Below, one piece after another: positions 22,701 to 31,951 of a DNA stretch of 64,000 bases (position 1 is the first letter of the stretch; the number at the start of each line of letters is the position of its first letter). The notes under the pieces are model-generated. The model worked only from the letters and a program-made list of their open reading frames with translations. It searched no databases and was not told where the DNA came from. The DNA comes from Ischnura elegans (taxonomy: Eukaryota; Arthropoda; Insecta; Odonata; Coenagrionidae). The position numbers were made by a program, and so were the translations under genes. The DNA lies in contig NC_060247.1 in NCBI RefSeq assembly GCF_921293095.1, forward strand, positions 48,147,111 to 48,211,110, written 5' to 3'.

Positions 22701-25700
22701 CTATCATACAAAAGATGACTGTGGAAAAATTGTCAAAGAAGTTTACTTTAAATTTACACCCAAATTTATATTTTAAAAAACTTGACTGAAGATAAGCCAT
22801 TCCCGCACAAATGAGTGATATTTCTGAATAAATGAAAGAGATTGATTCTAAAATGAAGTCCTGATGCGATTGATTTTTCAGATTCAAGTCTCACATTTTG
22901 AAACCCTATTCAAAACATTGTAATAGGGAAGTGCACTAATTTTTTTTAATTGCTGAATTTGAAAGTTTAGCCTAAAAAAGAAACATTAGTATAGTCACTT
23001 TTATTTTCTGCATCTGGGGTATGCACTTTAAAACGTTTTGAAAGTCGGAAAATTTCATGTTGCGCTGAAACACAGTGCCTCCATCTTGATTGAGATGTGA
23101 CGTCACAAGGCAGTAGTCACCAGTGGAGTATCGCTGAATTCCGTCGCCTTCTTTAGCGCGGCGAGAGTTTCCGGGAATCGGTGGAGTTTGCTTCCTAAAA
23201 ATGTCGTCTAGTACCGAAAACATGAATTCAAAATAGAATTATAAATGATTTTTTGTTCCAAATTTCATCTCGACGTCGAAACAAAAGCTTGGAGAAGATA
23301 TTCATTCCCGTGCGGGCACAAGCTATACGGAATTAATGGTTCAAGGCTGCTCCTGACTCTTACCTATCGATGATATTCTGTTTTGAAGATCATTTGAAGG
23401 TATTGTAAGATCAAATTGATATTTATATTATAATAATTTACTTAATAGGTACCTCAGTCATATCAGAAAGTGTGTTGAGTCAAAATATAGCATCTTCCGC
23501 GTAGACCTACGTAATTTATAAACTGAAAGTAGTTTGGTTAAAGAATTATGGCGCGACTGTTTTTTTACACGACCGGGCAAAATGCGTACTTTGCCCATGA
23601 TATGTGCATATATTATAACAAACGATTTTTGTTAAAGTTAATCTTTATTTGTTGAAATTAGTACATTTATAGGTGATACAGATATTAAGGTACACGGCAG
23701 GTCGCGCGGCGTAATTTGTACTCCACTGGTGACGGGTTCATCTTGCTGATCCAAAAAATTAGCTACAATACCTCGAACTTTGAAAACCCGCAATATAGGC
23801 AGTCAAAGTACATTGTAAGAATACACGAGACCATTATAGCCCAGAATGTACGTACAATGTCGAAATCCTTGGTTTTCAAAGATTGACGTATTTTATACGC
23901 CAGCGCGCCCGGTCCAGGGTTATCAACTTTTATTTCATCCTATTTGTTAGTTGAAATTATATTTCAGAATGGTTCTTTTAGCACTGCTACTGAGGTAAAC
24001 TGGTAGGTACTGAGTACAAGGTACTGAGGTATGTACTGAGTAAGTAAACTCCTTTTGGAGTAATGTGAATTACAAGTGTTCGAGATATATGGCATTTTAT
24101 ATTCGCTTTGAGTTCTTATTAATTATGCCTGTACGCATATTGTTGCTTGCCGCGAGCCTTTAATGGTATGTGCTCTTGCAAGAGTGGTTTTCATTTTTAA
24201 TGTGGAAGTTGGTCAGTATAAGCAAAGAAAAAATTAACATTTTAGCGCACACCAACCCTTGTAGTCATCGTATCTCTGCGTTTGTAATGACACTGCTAAA
24301 ATACCTAAACGCCATAATGATGATAAAAAAATTGTCTTATGTCAATGATTGCTGCAATTATAATTAATGATAAACTTGATGCCGTATGATCACAATGAAG
24401 ACAACAAAAAATAAGGCCATGATGCAGCCTTGAACCACGGTCCTTCGGGAGAAGTGTATCCGATGAATCGTGTACGCTACCACTACCCCAACCGACCCAT
24501 TAGGATAAGGTGGACATTTTGGATTTATATACATAACTTGTAAAAAGTAACGCATGAAAATTAATTAATTACAGCTTAACTAACGCCCTAATTGAAAAAG
24601 ATGGAGCAAGGTACGCGATCTCCCCTTGTTAGCCTTAACGTCTCGCATTTCTATGGAGCGTTGAACCTGTCCTCCTTATTCAGTAACCATAAATACATCA
24701 AAGTTTGGTATACCATTTATAAATCGTTGGAATTTTCCTTCTCTCAACAAAGATTATATTTTCTTGAACCCATCCTGGACAGCGAACCATTGCAACAACC
24801 AGCCAGCTCGGACATAAGGCTAACATCCCATGATTCTAGTTGCGAAGGGCGAACGTTCCGGCCGGCGTGAATACATACGCAACGAATAAGTCTTGCAGCA
24901 AACGTCTGAAATAGGTTTATTAGTTTCACTCGGTTCTTACAAAAAAAAGTTTTGGCATGATAAACGGCATTGTGTCAAAATATACCCAGCGAAAAATAAA
25001 TGCCATCATGCATTTATTAAAGATTCAATGTGCTATTCGCACTACTCTTTCCAAACTTGAAGTTGGCACGTAAATGAATATTAATATATTACGCAATGAT
25101 GAAGTCGTTTACTCAAAAGAGAAGCAGCCACATATATATTCTGAAGATATTTTATGACAGCAAAAAACGGATACCCTCAAATTCTGTAATTTTTCTATGC
25201 AATAATAGTGGTAGAACTAAACGGTGTAGAAGCTGCCTTCTGCTACTGCCTTGTGACGTCACGGCCAATATTCAACATGGACACCCGTTTTCGCGGCCTT
25301 TGAATTTTTCCATATTTCAGACGGTCATCTCGAATAAAGTATTCACTATTAGGATTTAAACTGTAGTTTTACGACATTATGTTATTCTGAACTCTAATTT
25401 AAGAAATAAGTTTGGTGCATTTGAAACATTAGTGCACTTCCCTATTGAAAGAGAAAAATTCTCCATGGCATAAATAAAGTTTGCGATATGAATTTTACAA
25501 TCTTATGGCACTGTCAGGAACAGGAAGAAGCTTACAAAGGAAACATTATCCTGTTCTACACGTACATACCACACACAGCCATCATTAAAAATATTGCACA
25601 AAAGAATGATGTAACTGATCTATTATGAATCTACACATAATATTGAGCAACTGCTTACCACTCGTGGTTCAACTCTGACTGGAGCTGTTGCAACAGACTT

Positions 25701-28700
25701 CTGAGCTTCAGCTACTGCTTTAAGGATGAGATTCTTGTTAGCCTGGGCTGCTAGGGGAATCTTTGGCCTGCCTTTAACTCTCACAACACTAGGCACCCCT
25801 ACCGCTCTAGTTGATCCAAGAGATGTGTGTGATTCTTCTCGGTCACCTGGTCTCTTTCCGAGCCTGGACTTAATAGAACCAATGCGGGAAACAGGTATCA
25901 CCTTGCTTGAGGGTTGGGTATGAGTGTCTGAATACTTGCTTGCAGTTACCTCCGTCTTGAAATGAATGAGAAATAATACGATAGAAACCATGTAACTTGA
26001 ATTGATAACACATGCCGTACTATATTTATGATATTACAACCATTTTCATTTCTAGTGATTGTACATGGAATTGGCGATTAAATGCAATTCCAATCTGCCT
26101 TTAATTATTATTCCCATATAATTGCAATGTAGATGAGAAAGATCTGACAACTACCTACATGAAAGGGAATACATTAATTCTTGAAGAGTTAGGTTTAGAG
26201 CCATGTGCAAAAATTTTAAACCAAATTCAACTAACCAAAGTCACCACATATTTACTTATTCATACTAAATTGAGAGAATTTTCAATTCAGTTCATTATTT
26301 ATAAGAAACACACACAGCATTCATAAAAATGGAACCTCTACATCTATGTTGCTTTCCAAGCTTACACTTGCTAGGATGCAGTTTCCCTACCTTTAAAGAC
26401 AAAGTAGACTTCACTGGCAGTTCTGCCAGTAATGACAAAGGCATATGTAAGTAGTTGAAAAACTAGTTTAAGCTAGTACATTCATGTTTAGTATACATGG
26501 CTGTGTTAGCCACTTTTATTTCATGTTAATTAATCAAGCTGTTGAATGACCCCACTAGCAAAGTTGTTTTCCACCAGCAAACATACCTGAACGTTTGAAG
26601 ACGGTACGTGCTTAGATCCTGTATCAGAGATTGGAATAGCTGGCGTCCTCTTGACTGAAGGGATCCTATTCCCAAACGACTCAGAGCTTTTGGAGATTGC
26701 CCTTGGCTGAGATACATGAGAAGATGATGAAGGCACCACAACTTGAGATTCTGATCTATGCCAACCATGGTTGGAGCTCAACTCCTTAGTAGCAGTCCCT
26801 CCTTCATCAGCACGTTGAAGTCTCACATCCTTATAATCAAGTGCAACAGGCTCCTTGACAACATTCTCGACAGGAATCACATTGGTACTTTGTTGGCTGC
26901 CAGAGTGCAACCTATCAGTAACCCTCGAGGACCCAGATGTTGAATTCTTTGAGGTAGAAGCGACTGTGGATTGCTTGTGAGGAGGTATTCTGATGTCTTC
27001 TTGCAATTCACTTACAAGAAGATCGGCTGAAAAGTACAAACATTTCTCATAAAATGTTATGGAGGAACATGACATTGATTCCAACAATATGCGACCCCTT
27101 GGGACTTGACGTAACAATATGTACTGATGGAAAAAAATGCTTTTCAATTTCAGTTTTCCAAAATGTATTTAACTATGACATCTTCAAAAAATACACACAA
27201 ATAATGAATCTTTAAAATTACATGAAGATGATGAGAGATTTATAGTTAAATCAAGGTTGTGTGCAGCATTATATTATCGACCTAGATTGGGCTCTCAAAA
27301 AATCATGCTTCTCCAGTAACTGTAAGGTAAAAGCCAAAAAAAACTGACAAGGTCAAAATTAATTGCCAGCCAACCCCTGAGAGAATAAAAAGGTAGCAAA
27401 AAAGACAGGAGGCAAATTATATTTAACTTATTTCAGAAAATACTGCACACTAATGCTATGGTACATCTCTTTTAAATATTGGTGAAAAAATAATAACTTC
27501 ATTAATGATTATTAAAGTTAACTGTACAAAAAATTATGATGAAGGGTTCCACTGGTGCATCACGCTTCTTAATATCTGCCAATATGAGAAGACATTTTTC
27601 ACTGCACTACTCAGCTGCCAGTCATGAGACTTATGATGCTTGTGGACAGAATCACTAAAATACACTAGCCATCAATTATCCCCAGTGGAAACTAACAACT
27701 GCCATAAGTTTATGGAATTTACATAATCAAGGTACAGATTTCATCAAATCCTTGATATCAACATGGTGTTTTTGCAATTACGACTATCATTAATTTCCAC
27801 AAGTTTTTACCAAAAATCCTATAACTATTATTTCAAATTAATATGTATAGGATGACAGTTCACCTTTGGCACTGAAGATAGCAGGTCATCTTCCTCTGAA
27901 CATTGACTACCTTATTTATCTATAATCTATTTATGAAAATTAAGCAACTAATACCACTATGATTATTCATGAAAATCGTAGCCAATCACTTTCACTTTCA
28001 AATAAGCAAATTATAGTGAGAAATGGAAGGTATTTCAACTTCGTAATGCATGCATAAAAATCTCATCGATTTCAAAGGGAACAGTACCTGCTTCAGCATC
28101 AGCCCTGATATTTATGAAATCTTCATCATCTTCATCACTGACCATCAACACAGGTTTTGGATTAGTACGTGTAGTACTAGGCAGATTCTGGAGTGTACTT
28201 TTGGTGACACTGGCAGATGTTTTCTCCTTTGGTTTTAAGGCCACTTCCCTCTTGTCTTTGGCATAGTTTTCATCGGGCCTTTTTGCAACGGGCTTCACTT
28301 CTTCCAACTTTGATGACTTTAGCTTTAGCCCTTTCTTCCCCTTTTTACCACCAGTGTCCTTCTTGCTCACCTCCACTTTTTTCTTGCGGTCTTTCTTGGC
28401 TAGTTCAGCCTCTGTATCAGCAACTGAGAGCTTCCTCTTCTTGGCTATTTTTTCTTTATCTAAGCCACTTGAAGAGGCTTTCCGAGCATCTATCAAGAAA
28501 GGTGAAGGTTTAAAAAATAAAAAAGAGGGTGAAAATGAGTAAAATGGGTAAAATATTCAATACCCAATCCTTTACATATTTTCCCAGTAAAAATACAACA
28601 TTATGAAAGTGCATCAGAAAATTTATGATAAGATAACTATGTTTTGGTTCAATGCTTTTTCCGTACACATGCAAGGCAATAATTGTAAACAATGGTTATT

Positions 28701-31700
28701 ACCTAAACTTGCAAGAGTAACTTCTTGTAGCTTTTGAAGAACTTGAAGCAACCATGATATAAACTTTTCTGTATGTGCTCCGAGAAAAAGTTGCAAATCA
28801 TCAATCATTTCAGTTTTGCTCCTATTATTCGCCACCATTACCATGATATAGTCTGGAAGTTCTTCGTCTGAAATTAAAAAACAAACACAATGCAAAATGT
28901 ATGTGTATTTTCAATTCTTCTTAACACTTGTTATTAATCATTACTCCCTCATAAGATAGTCCTTCAGGTTAAAATCTAAGTACATACAACATGTATACAA
29001 GAACTAGATTGTGTCAACTAAATGAGGAAAATTCATGAGGGATTCCCAATTTAAATGAACATTAGTACAGAGTCAATTATGCCATGATCGTTTCACAAAA
29101 CTAATGGGTTATTCACTGTCCTCGAAATCTATTCCAACTGTCTCCCACCTTTCCTACCATTCCCTTCCTTTGAACCCACCTACTGTATACATTTTCTTCT
29201 GCAGAAAGTTCCACCATTGTCTGCATCAGATGGGGAACTGAGAACTCCTAAGAAACTAGCTCAGATTGGCTGAATGTTAGCTACATCATAGGCATTTGAC
29301 TAGGTATGACAAAATCTATTCAAGAGTCAGCTGCAATGACATGAGACTCCAAAAACATTATACCAAATTTTCTCAATGGCACAACTCAGCTAACTCAAAA
29401 TGAGCATATTACTTTAAAACAGGTAGTGACAATAAGCACTCAATGCCAGGTAAACATCATGAGAGGGTACATGGAAAAAGAGAATGACTCTAAGTCTGAG
29501 ACAAAGGATCATCATGTGAAAGTTTAGAGTAGAGAGAAAAAAGTTTTTGCCATCATTTACGGAAATAGACGAATATTAAAATGAAATGAATTTGCACTTT
29601 TCCACAAGAATTTAATTCATACGGCGTGTTTCGGCTCATGGGGCCATCCTCTGGTGCAAGACAAGGATGGCTTCATGAGCCGTATCATGCATCCATGCTG
29701 ATTAAATTATAGTGGAAAAGTGCGTATTCATTTCATTTCAATATGTCGAACTTCCACTATATAAGTAGCACCTGAATCAGTTGAACTTAAGCAGTGATCC
29801 AAGAACGTAAGATTTCCAAATCTTAAATATGCATAAATATGTAGTTGTGTGACATCTTAGAATAGGCAGCTATGTCAAACTATGGCCTCGGGAATTGTAC
29901 CATTTCACTTTCGAGAATGCCTAACCTTCCTTTTCCCTTTCCTATTTGGTGAAAACATCCTGGTTCCACTTCCCCATATAATGACATAGTGGAGATGCTA
30001 TTAGCACTCAGTAACTCACTTACTGGACTCAGTTACTCAGTGACCAGTAGACTCGCCAGTGGTCAGTCACAGTATAGCCGTCAGTAAGAGTTGAAGTGCG
30101 GGCCGTAAGGCCTGTGCGACCTAAGTGCCTAAGTGCAAACAAAATGGCAAATTTGAGGGTGTATCCACAAAGGAAATATTCCAACGCTCACCCAGCGCAA
30201 TGGATAGAAGAGTGCCATGCTGCTCGCGTCCCCTCCCCACATCCCCTACCATGCCCCAGAATAACGCAAAATTCATCCTGCGTGTGCTGCTAGGAGGGCG
30301 CTTGTCTTAGATAATATAAATTGGCAGATGAAGAAAGGAAAAAAGAATGCATAGTGAGGCGACTTGTCCCTTTTTTGCCACCTTGTTGCATTAAACAAAT
30401 TGATGTTACCAACTTTTAGAAAGTGATGAAATATTTTGTATTATTCGTGATATTTTCAGATTTGAGAACCTAGTAAAGGAGCCTACAGTCTATGAAGTGG
30501 CCACTCGAGTGGCTATGCTATGTATACAAATCATATGATTTTATTCCAAAATTTTTATGGAAATTTAATGTTCAAGACTGAAGAATTTTTTTATTCTGCT
30601 GAGTGGTGAGTCTTTGACAAAATGTGATACTGATGACTACAACTTACCTATTAATACATGACAAAAAAAAGCAGAAATCTTAACAAAATGAAATTCAAGA
30701 CCACTGTTTATAGAAGCGGTAGAATTAATACACACGAATTCAATACATTATTCAAGGTGTCCACTCCAAACCGATATTTTTTTGCATAGCAGTGGGTTTC
30801 CAAAAATAACTAGGTATCACATAAATATGAATTTTTACGTTTTGCCTTCCTCTTCTGGCTGATACCTCATACAACACCTCACTTCCTGAGTTCAGACTTT
30901 TCATATTTTAAGTAGGTACCACAAGATAATGTAGATGAGAGTAGCAGTATCTGCACTCAGAAGTGAACTTAAATCCGAACTTCAAGTGTAAATACGATCA
31001 ATCCAGGGGCGCCGACTTATAAAAAATATTGGGGGGTCCCATATCGGAGGTCTTGCCCCGGGGAGAGGTTAAATTCAAAGTGTGTCGCAGCACCGAAACA
31101 CTATAATGATTCACACCATTTGTTTTCAGTTAACCTGCTTACTACCGAATGTATTTGTTTTAACACCTTGTTGAATTTATTTTAAAAGGTAACTATCGTC
31201 AAGCATGGGAAATAAAAAATACCAATATATTTTTGTGATTTCACAAAGCATAATATAACTAAATTATTTTCTTGGATTATTGAGGTGGCTCCGCCCCCCC
31301 AAACGAATCTTTGAGGGGGCCCGGGCCCCCTCAGGCCCCATGAAATCGGCGCCACTGGATCAATCATTCATATTTATGAGGTTGAGACTAGCATATTAAG
31401 GTAATATATAAGCAACTAATTTTGGGTAAACCTGTCCTGCTTGGTAATAAATAAAGCGTAAATAATCAAAGGAATTGAAAAGAAAATTACTTTTTAAAAA
31501 TGGAAGTGTTAATGGGAGTGGACACAAAGACCAAAGTTTCATGCCATTCAAATTCATGAGCAAGATAAAGCATTATGTGACATCAACGACTGAGACTGTA
31601 CCGAGCAAAGCCATGATTCCCATGCATAGTAGTACTTCCAACCAATGTAAATTCAACGACAACCATTTCCTTACAGGTCATCAATAGAAAGGCAATGACC

Positions 31701-31951
31701 AAAAATGTTTTGAAGTCAACTCACCCACATAAACGCCAAGCTCCACAAGTTTTGCTTTGATTGCAGACTGAAATCAATAATTTCAACGACATTAATTATC
31801 ACAGCATTTTATATAATAGGCATATTAAAGATATGAAATCATTCGCACTGATAATGAAGGCAAATCTGTTAATAGGTCACTTCGTGAAAAAGATAAACAA
31901 AATGTTAATCACCTTTATTTTTTGACTGACTTCTACACCGATTCCTTCCAT
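4652..31951 (-). CDS. ZC3H14: ZC3H14/Nab2 zinc-finger poly(A) RNA-binding protein, complete, 13 coding exons
   Basis: Nuclear polyadenosine-RNA-binding protein of the ZC3H14 (human)/Nab2 (fly) family, which restrains poly(A) tail length and aids mRNA quality control and export. Thirteen exons joined at GT-AG sites keep one frame for 972 codons, against 736 in human and about 1000 in Drosophila. Residues 1-82 form the PWI-like N-terminal fold. Residues 83-130 are very lysine-rich, a likely nuclear localisation signal. Residues about 495-615 are glutamine-rich, as in fly Nab2. Near residue 720 is the family motif SSPQFFVTLSGYD. Five tandem C-x5-C-x4-5-C-x3-H fingers close the protein: C838-H854, C859-H875, C878-H893, C919-H934, C938-H953. 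The start ATG has A at -3 and G at +4. The gene lies 3' of BTBD9 on the same strand. No frameshift or missing zinc ligand was seen. Exon ends were read by eye, so individual junctions could shift slightly. Confidence 0.95.
4818..5289. mobile_element. hAT-type MITE of the CAGGGCTGGGCA class
   Basis: The ends are CAGGACTGGGCAAAATAC and, inverted, CAGGGCTGGGCAGTATTT. The flanks AATATAAT (4810-4817) and AATGTAAT (5290-5297) are an 8-bp duplication with one difference. The interior is rich in AAATAC/GTATTT motifs typical of this widespread non-autonomous hAT class. It begins 56 bp from the last ZC3H14 exon. Confidence 0.8.
6430..6840. other. GC-rich island inside intron 12
   Basis: Base composition rises sharply above the AT-rich surroundings, with many CpG dinucleotides and NotI-like GCGGCCGC. 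It includes a perfect 18-bp palindrome GAATCGGCCGGCCGATTC at 6773-6790. Several overlapping open frames exist on both strands, as expected from high GC, but none shows a known motif. Confidence 0.5.
7356..7385. repeat. Perfect 30-bp palindrome
   Basis: Left arm CGGGCGGGACCGTCG is followed directly by its exact reverse complement, with no loop. It is 80% GC in an AT-rich intron. Confidence 0.95.
10827..10906. repeat. Hairpin, 35-bp arms with one mismatch
   Basis: Arms 10827-10861 and 10872-10906 are inverted copies with one difference (34/35) around a 10-nt loop CTTATGGACA. The arm contains GAGTCTTGGCTTCCGGGC and CCGCGTTTAGA. It is too perfect for a typical animal microRNA precursor. Confidence 0.95.
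11828..11919 (-). CDS. ZC3H14: ZC3H14 exon 12 (zinc finger 4)
   Basis: A 92-nt exon. A proline-rich spacer (FPPRPAPLQ) leads to finger 4, CKFYPKCTNVNCKFYHPK, with C919, C925, C930 and H934. It ends in phase 0 at a GTAAGT donor. A 7.1-kb intron separates it from the last exon. Confidence 0.95.
12094..12230 (-). CDS. ZC3H14: ZC3H14 exon 11 (zinc fingers 2 and 3)
   Basis: The exon encodes AFPSCKFGDKCLYIHPNCKF and then DAACSRKDCPFTHAMPR, nearly identical in pattern to human ZC3H14 fingers 2-3. All ligands are present (C865, C871, H875; C878, C884, C889, H893). Phase 2 in, 1 out. Confidence 0.97.
12795..13265 (+). repeat. Left arm of long inverted repeat, tRNA-like core
   Basis: About 470 bp that matches the reverse complement of 16590-17060 at roughly 80-85%. 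Landmarks shared by both arms are AGTTAAACATTTACAGGTTC, GGTTACGGTATTTGACTCCT and TTCTACTTTTCAATTTAC. The segment 12966-13030 looks tRNA-derived, with an A-box-like GGTACTCGGTGGTT and a B-box-like GGTTCGATTC. It may be one copy of a tRNA-derived SINE-like repeat. Confidence 0.8.
13485..16234. mobile_element. Pogo/Tigger-like element with TA flanks
   Basis: The ends CAGTCGGATCCGGATTT and, inverted, CAGTAGAATCCTGATTT are flanked by TA (13483-13484, 16235-16236), as for the Tc1/mariner-pogo group. Subterminal CGCATTTAACGTTTTTCC-like motifs are repeated near both ends. The 2.75-kb interior contains repeat R1 copy 2. No intact transposase is recognised, so it is probably non-autonomous. Confidence 0.7.
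15180..15600 (-). repeat. Interspersed repeat R1, copy 2 (inverted)
   Basis: Reverse-complement copy of 12-440, nested in the Tigger-like element. It retains GTGACGTCACGTGGAGTGGC, where copy 1 has lost the palindromic TGACGTCA. The match starts near AGGCTGCCAGCGGG and ends near GAAACTACCCTATTC. Confidence 0.85.
16590..17060 (-). repeat. Right arm of long inverted repeat, tRNA-like core
   Basis: Reverse-complement partner of 12795-13265. Its tRNA-like segment, read on the minus strand, has GGTAGCCCTGTGGTTACGG and CCTAGGTTCGTTTCTTGG. Similarity fades beyond about 16590. Confidence 0.8.
17786..17894 (-). CDS. ZC3H14: ZC3H14 exon 10 (zinc finger 1 and start of 2)
   Basis: A 109-nt exon reading EEVESAVKPKISERC and then FWPACRHGERCEYHHP, which is finger 1 (C838, C844, C850, H854). 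It ends with the first cysteine of finger 2. Donor GTAAGT. The next intron is 5.6 kb and filled by a large inverted-repeat structure. Confidence 0.95.
17895..19918 (-). other. ZC3H14 intron 9 (2.0 kb)
   Basis: AT-rich intron. The only structure I recognise is the Tigger-like MITE at 19415-19844, close to the exon 9 donor. Confidence 0.8.
19415..19844. mobile_element. Tigger-like MITE, TACAGTAACTCCTCG type
   Basis: Left end CAGTAACTCCTCGACATACGA and inverted right end CAGTAAGTCCTCTTCTTGCA share the CAGTAA-TCCTC core. The left flank is TA and the right flank is TG. Inside is the recurrent TTCGTAAGTTGAA motif near both ends. About 430 bp, non-coding. Confidence 0.65.
19919..20542 (-). CDS. ZC3H14: ZC3H14 exon 9 (conserved SPQFFVTL motif)
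   Basis: The largest exon (624 nt, phase 1 to 1). Near its middle is RASSPQFFVTLSGYDPC, the counterpart of the conserved SP(K/Q)F(I/F)VTLDG motif of ZC3H14. It is followed by CLLLYGEDDMEVGDE and a very acidic run. The donor GTAAGC lies only 74 bp from a Tigger-like MITE in the next intron. Confidence 0.92.
20543..21998 (-). other. ZC3H14 intron 8 (1.5 kb)
   Basis: Contains a hammerhead-like CTGAGGA...GAAAC signature on the minus strand at 21051-21076 and a run of G-tracts at 21134-21189. The rest is AT-rich with nothing recognised. Confidence 0.7.
21051..21076 (-). ncRNA. Hammerhead-like core motif, probable retroelement remnant
   Basis: On the minus strand the order is CTGAGGA, one T, GAC, a 7-nt loop, GTC, GAAAC. 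This resembles the catalytic core of hammerhead ribozymes found in Penelope-like elements. There is one extra base between CTGANGA and stem II, and no cleavage site could be assigned. Activity is not claimed. Confidence 0.4.
21999..22361 (-). CDS. ZC3H14: ZC3H14 exon 8 (glutamine-rich)
   Basis: A 363-nt exon, phase 1 to 1. It contains NQNPAQNNQQQPPPGH and repeated Q-x-Q segments (SQAFDSQ, QAQTIQSQDE, QAQLLEAQ). Fly Nab2 also carries a Q-rich stretch ahead of its zinc fingers, so this looks like the equivalent region. It probably mediates protein assembly in RNP granules, which is inference. Confidence 0.9.
22513..22609 (-). CDS. ZC3H14: ZC3H14 exon 7 (short linker)
   Basis: A 97-nt exon reading RSPGLLTRKN to RVSSQYDQ, phase 0 in and 1 out. 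The acceptor is TTTTCAG and the donor GTAAGA. It is only 150 bp from exon 8 but 3.0 kb from exon 6, because a 2.5-kb transposon-like element sits in intron 6. Confidence 0.85.
22922..25446. mobile_element. 2.5-kb element with 19-bp perfect inverted ends
   Basis: AATAGGGAAGTGCACTAAT at 22922-22940 recurs exactly inverted at 25428-25446. Further in, GTGACGTCACAAGGCAGTAG (23097-23116) recurs exactly inverted at 25243-25262, with looser similarity between. The ends are therefore about 200-bp diverged inverted repeats, as in foldback or Mutator-like elements. No transposase was found. A tRNA-like segment lies inside at 24416-24515. Confidence 0.7.
24416..24515 (-). repeat. tRNA-derived segment (SINE head or tRNA pseudogene)
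   Basis: On the minus strand GGGGTAGTGGTAGCGTACAC resembles an A box and CCGTGGTTCAAGGCTGC a B box. The spacing is longer than in a normal tRNA and no clean acceptor stem is seen, so it is a derivative and not a working tRNA gene. Confidence 0.45.
25659..25955 (-). CDS. ZC3H14: ZC3H14 exon 6 (linker, 99 codons)
   Basis: A symmetrical phase 0-0 exon of 297 nt, which would be frame-neutral if skipped. It contains basic stretches (SRLGKRPGDREE, VRVKGRPKIP) and no known domain. The donor is GTAAGC and the acceptor is TTTCAAG. Confidence 0.87.
25956..26586 (-). other. ZC3H14 intron 5 (0.6 kb)
   Basis: Short AT-rich intron. Nothing else recognised. Confidence 0.8.
26587..27026 (-). CDS. ZC3H14: ZC3H14 exon 5 (low-complexity linker)
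   Basis: A 440-nt exon with a TTTTCAG acceptor and a GTATGT donor, entering in phase 1 and leaving in phase 0. It is rich in Ser, Val and Pro with no recognisable domain. The serine/proline-rich composition suggests a disordered, phosphorylatable linker. Confidence 0.88.
27027..28087 (-). other. ZC3H14 intron 4 (1.1 kb)
   Basis: AT-rich intron. Nothing else recognised. Confidence 0.8.
28088..28489 (-). CDS. ZC3H14: ZC3H14 exon 4 (lysine-rich, nuclear localisation)
   Basis: A 402-nt exon, phase 1 to phase 1. The first third is strongly basic, with KKRKLSVAD, KKDRKKKVEV and KKGKKGLKLK. This fits a nuclear localisation signal in a nuclear RNA-binding protein. The end (SDEDDEDFINIRADAEA) is acidic and resembles a conserved short motif of ZC3H14 proteins. 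Confidence 0.9.
28703..28867 (-). CDS. ZC3H14: ZC3H14 exon 3 (PWI-like domain, residues 28-82)
   Basis: The exon reads DEELPDYIMVMVANN and then continues to FLGAHTEKFISWLLQVLQKL. This is the most conserved part of the ZC3H14 N-terminal domain, which contacts the nuclear pore/export machinery in homologues. Splice phases are 1 in and 1 out. The preceding intron is 2.9 kb and contains repeats. Confidence 0.95.
29575..29742. repeat. 168-nt two-tier inverted repeat with ribozyme-like motif
   Basis: Outer arms 29575-29616 and 29701-29742 pair at about 36 of 42 positions. An inner tier, CGGCTCATGGGGCCATCCT against AGGATGGCTTCATGAGCCG, pairs at 17 of 19. On the minus strand the inner arm reads AGAGGATGGCCCCATGAGCC and then GAAACACGCCG, a decayed hammerhead-like signature. 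Probably a small foldback derived from a Penelope-type repeat. Confidence 0.75.
31004..31357. mobile_element. hAT-type MITE with 8-bp target duplication
   Basis: A 354-bp element with ends CAGGGGCGCCGA and, inverted, CAGTGGCGCCGA. The duplication GATCAATC is exact on both sides (30996-31003, 31358-31365). Inside the right end lies a long G/C run (GGGGGCCCGGGCCCCCTC). Located in ZC3H14 intron 2. Confidence 0.88.
31725..31767 (-). CDS. ZC3H14: ZC3H14 exon 2 (residues 14-27)
   Basis: A 43-nt exon between a TTTCAG acceptor and a GTGAGT donor reads SAIKAKLVELGVYV plus one base. It continues the N-terminal PWI-like fold. It is separated from exon 1 by a 145-bp intron. Confidence 0.9.
31913..31951 (-). 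CDS. ZC3H14: ZC3H14 exon 1 (start codon, residues 1-13)
   Basis: Coding part reads MEGIGVEVSQKIK and ends at a GTGATT donor in phase 0. The ATG at 31951-31949 sits in a good Kozak context. The encoded peptide is the usual beginning of the PWI-like domain of insect Nab2 proteins. Any upstream 5' UTR exon cannot be placed. Confidence 0.88.

Larger units (their letters stand above)
22610..25658 (-). other. ZC3H14 intron 6 (3.0 kb)
   Basis: Almost entirely filled by the element 22922-25446. Without it the intron would be about 520 bp. Confidence 0.8.
28868..31724 (-). other. ZC3H14 intron 2 (2.9 kb)
   Basis: Holds the 168-nt imperfect hairpin at 29575-29742 and the hAT MITE at 31004-31357. The stretch 30000-30300 has short repeated CAGT/ACTC words and two short overlapping open frames without known motifs. 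Confidence 0.75.

Noticed and set aside
24416-24515. tRNA-like sequence as a functional tRNA gene
   Set aside because: A-box to B-box spacing is too long and there is no acceptor stem. It is embedded in a transposon-like element.
30001-30310. Small coding gene near 30.1-30.3 kb
   Set aside because: Two overlapping short frames on the plus strand inside a ZC3H14 intron carry no motif and differ only by frame. They are treated as chance.
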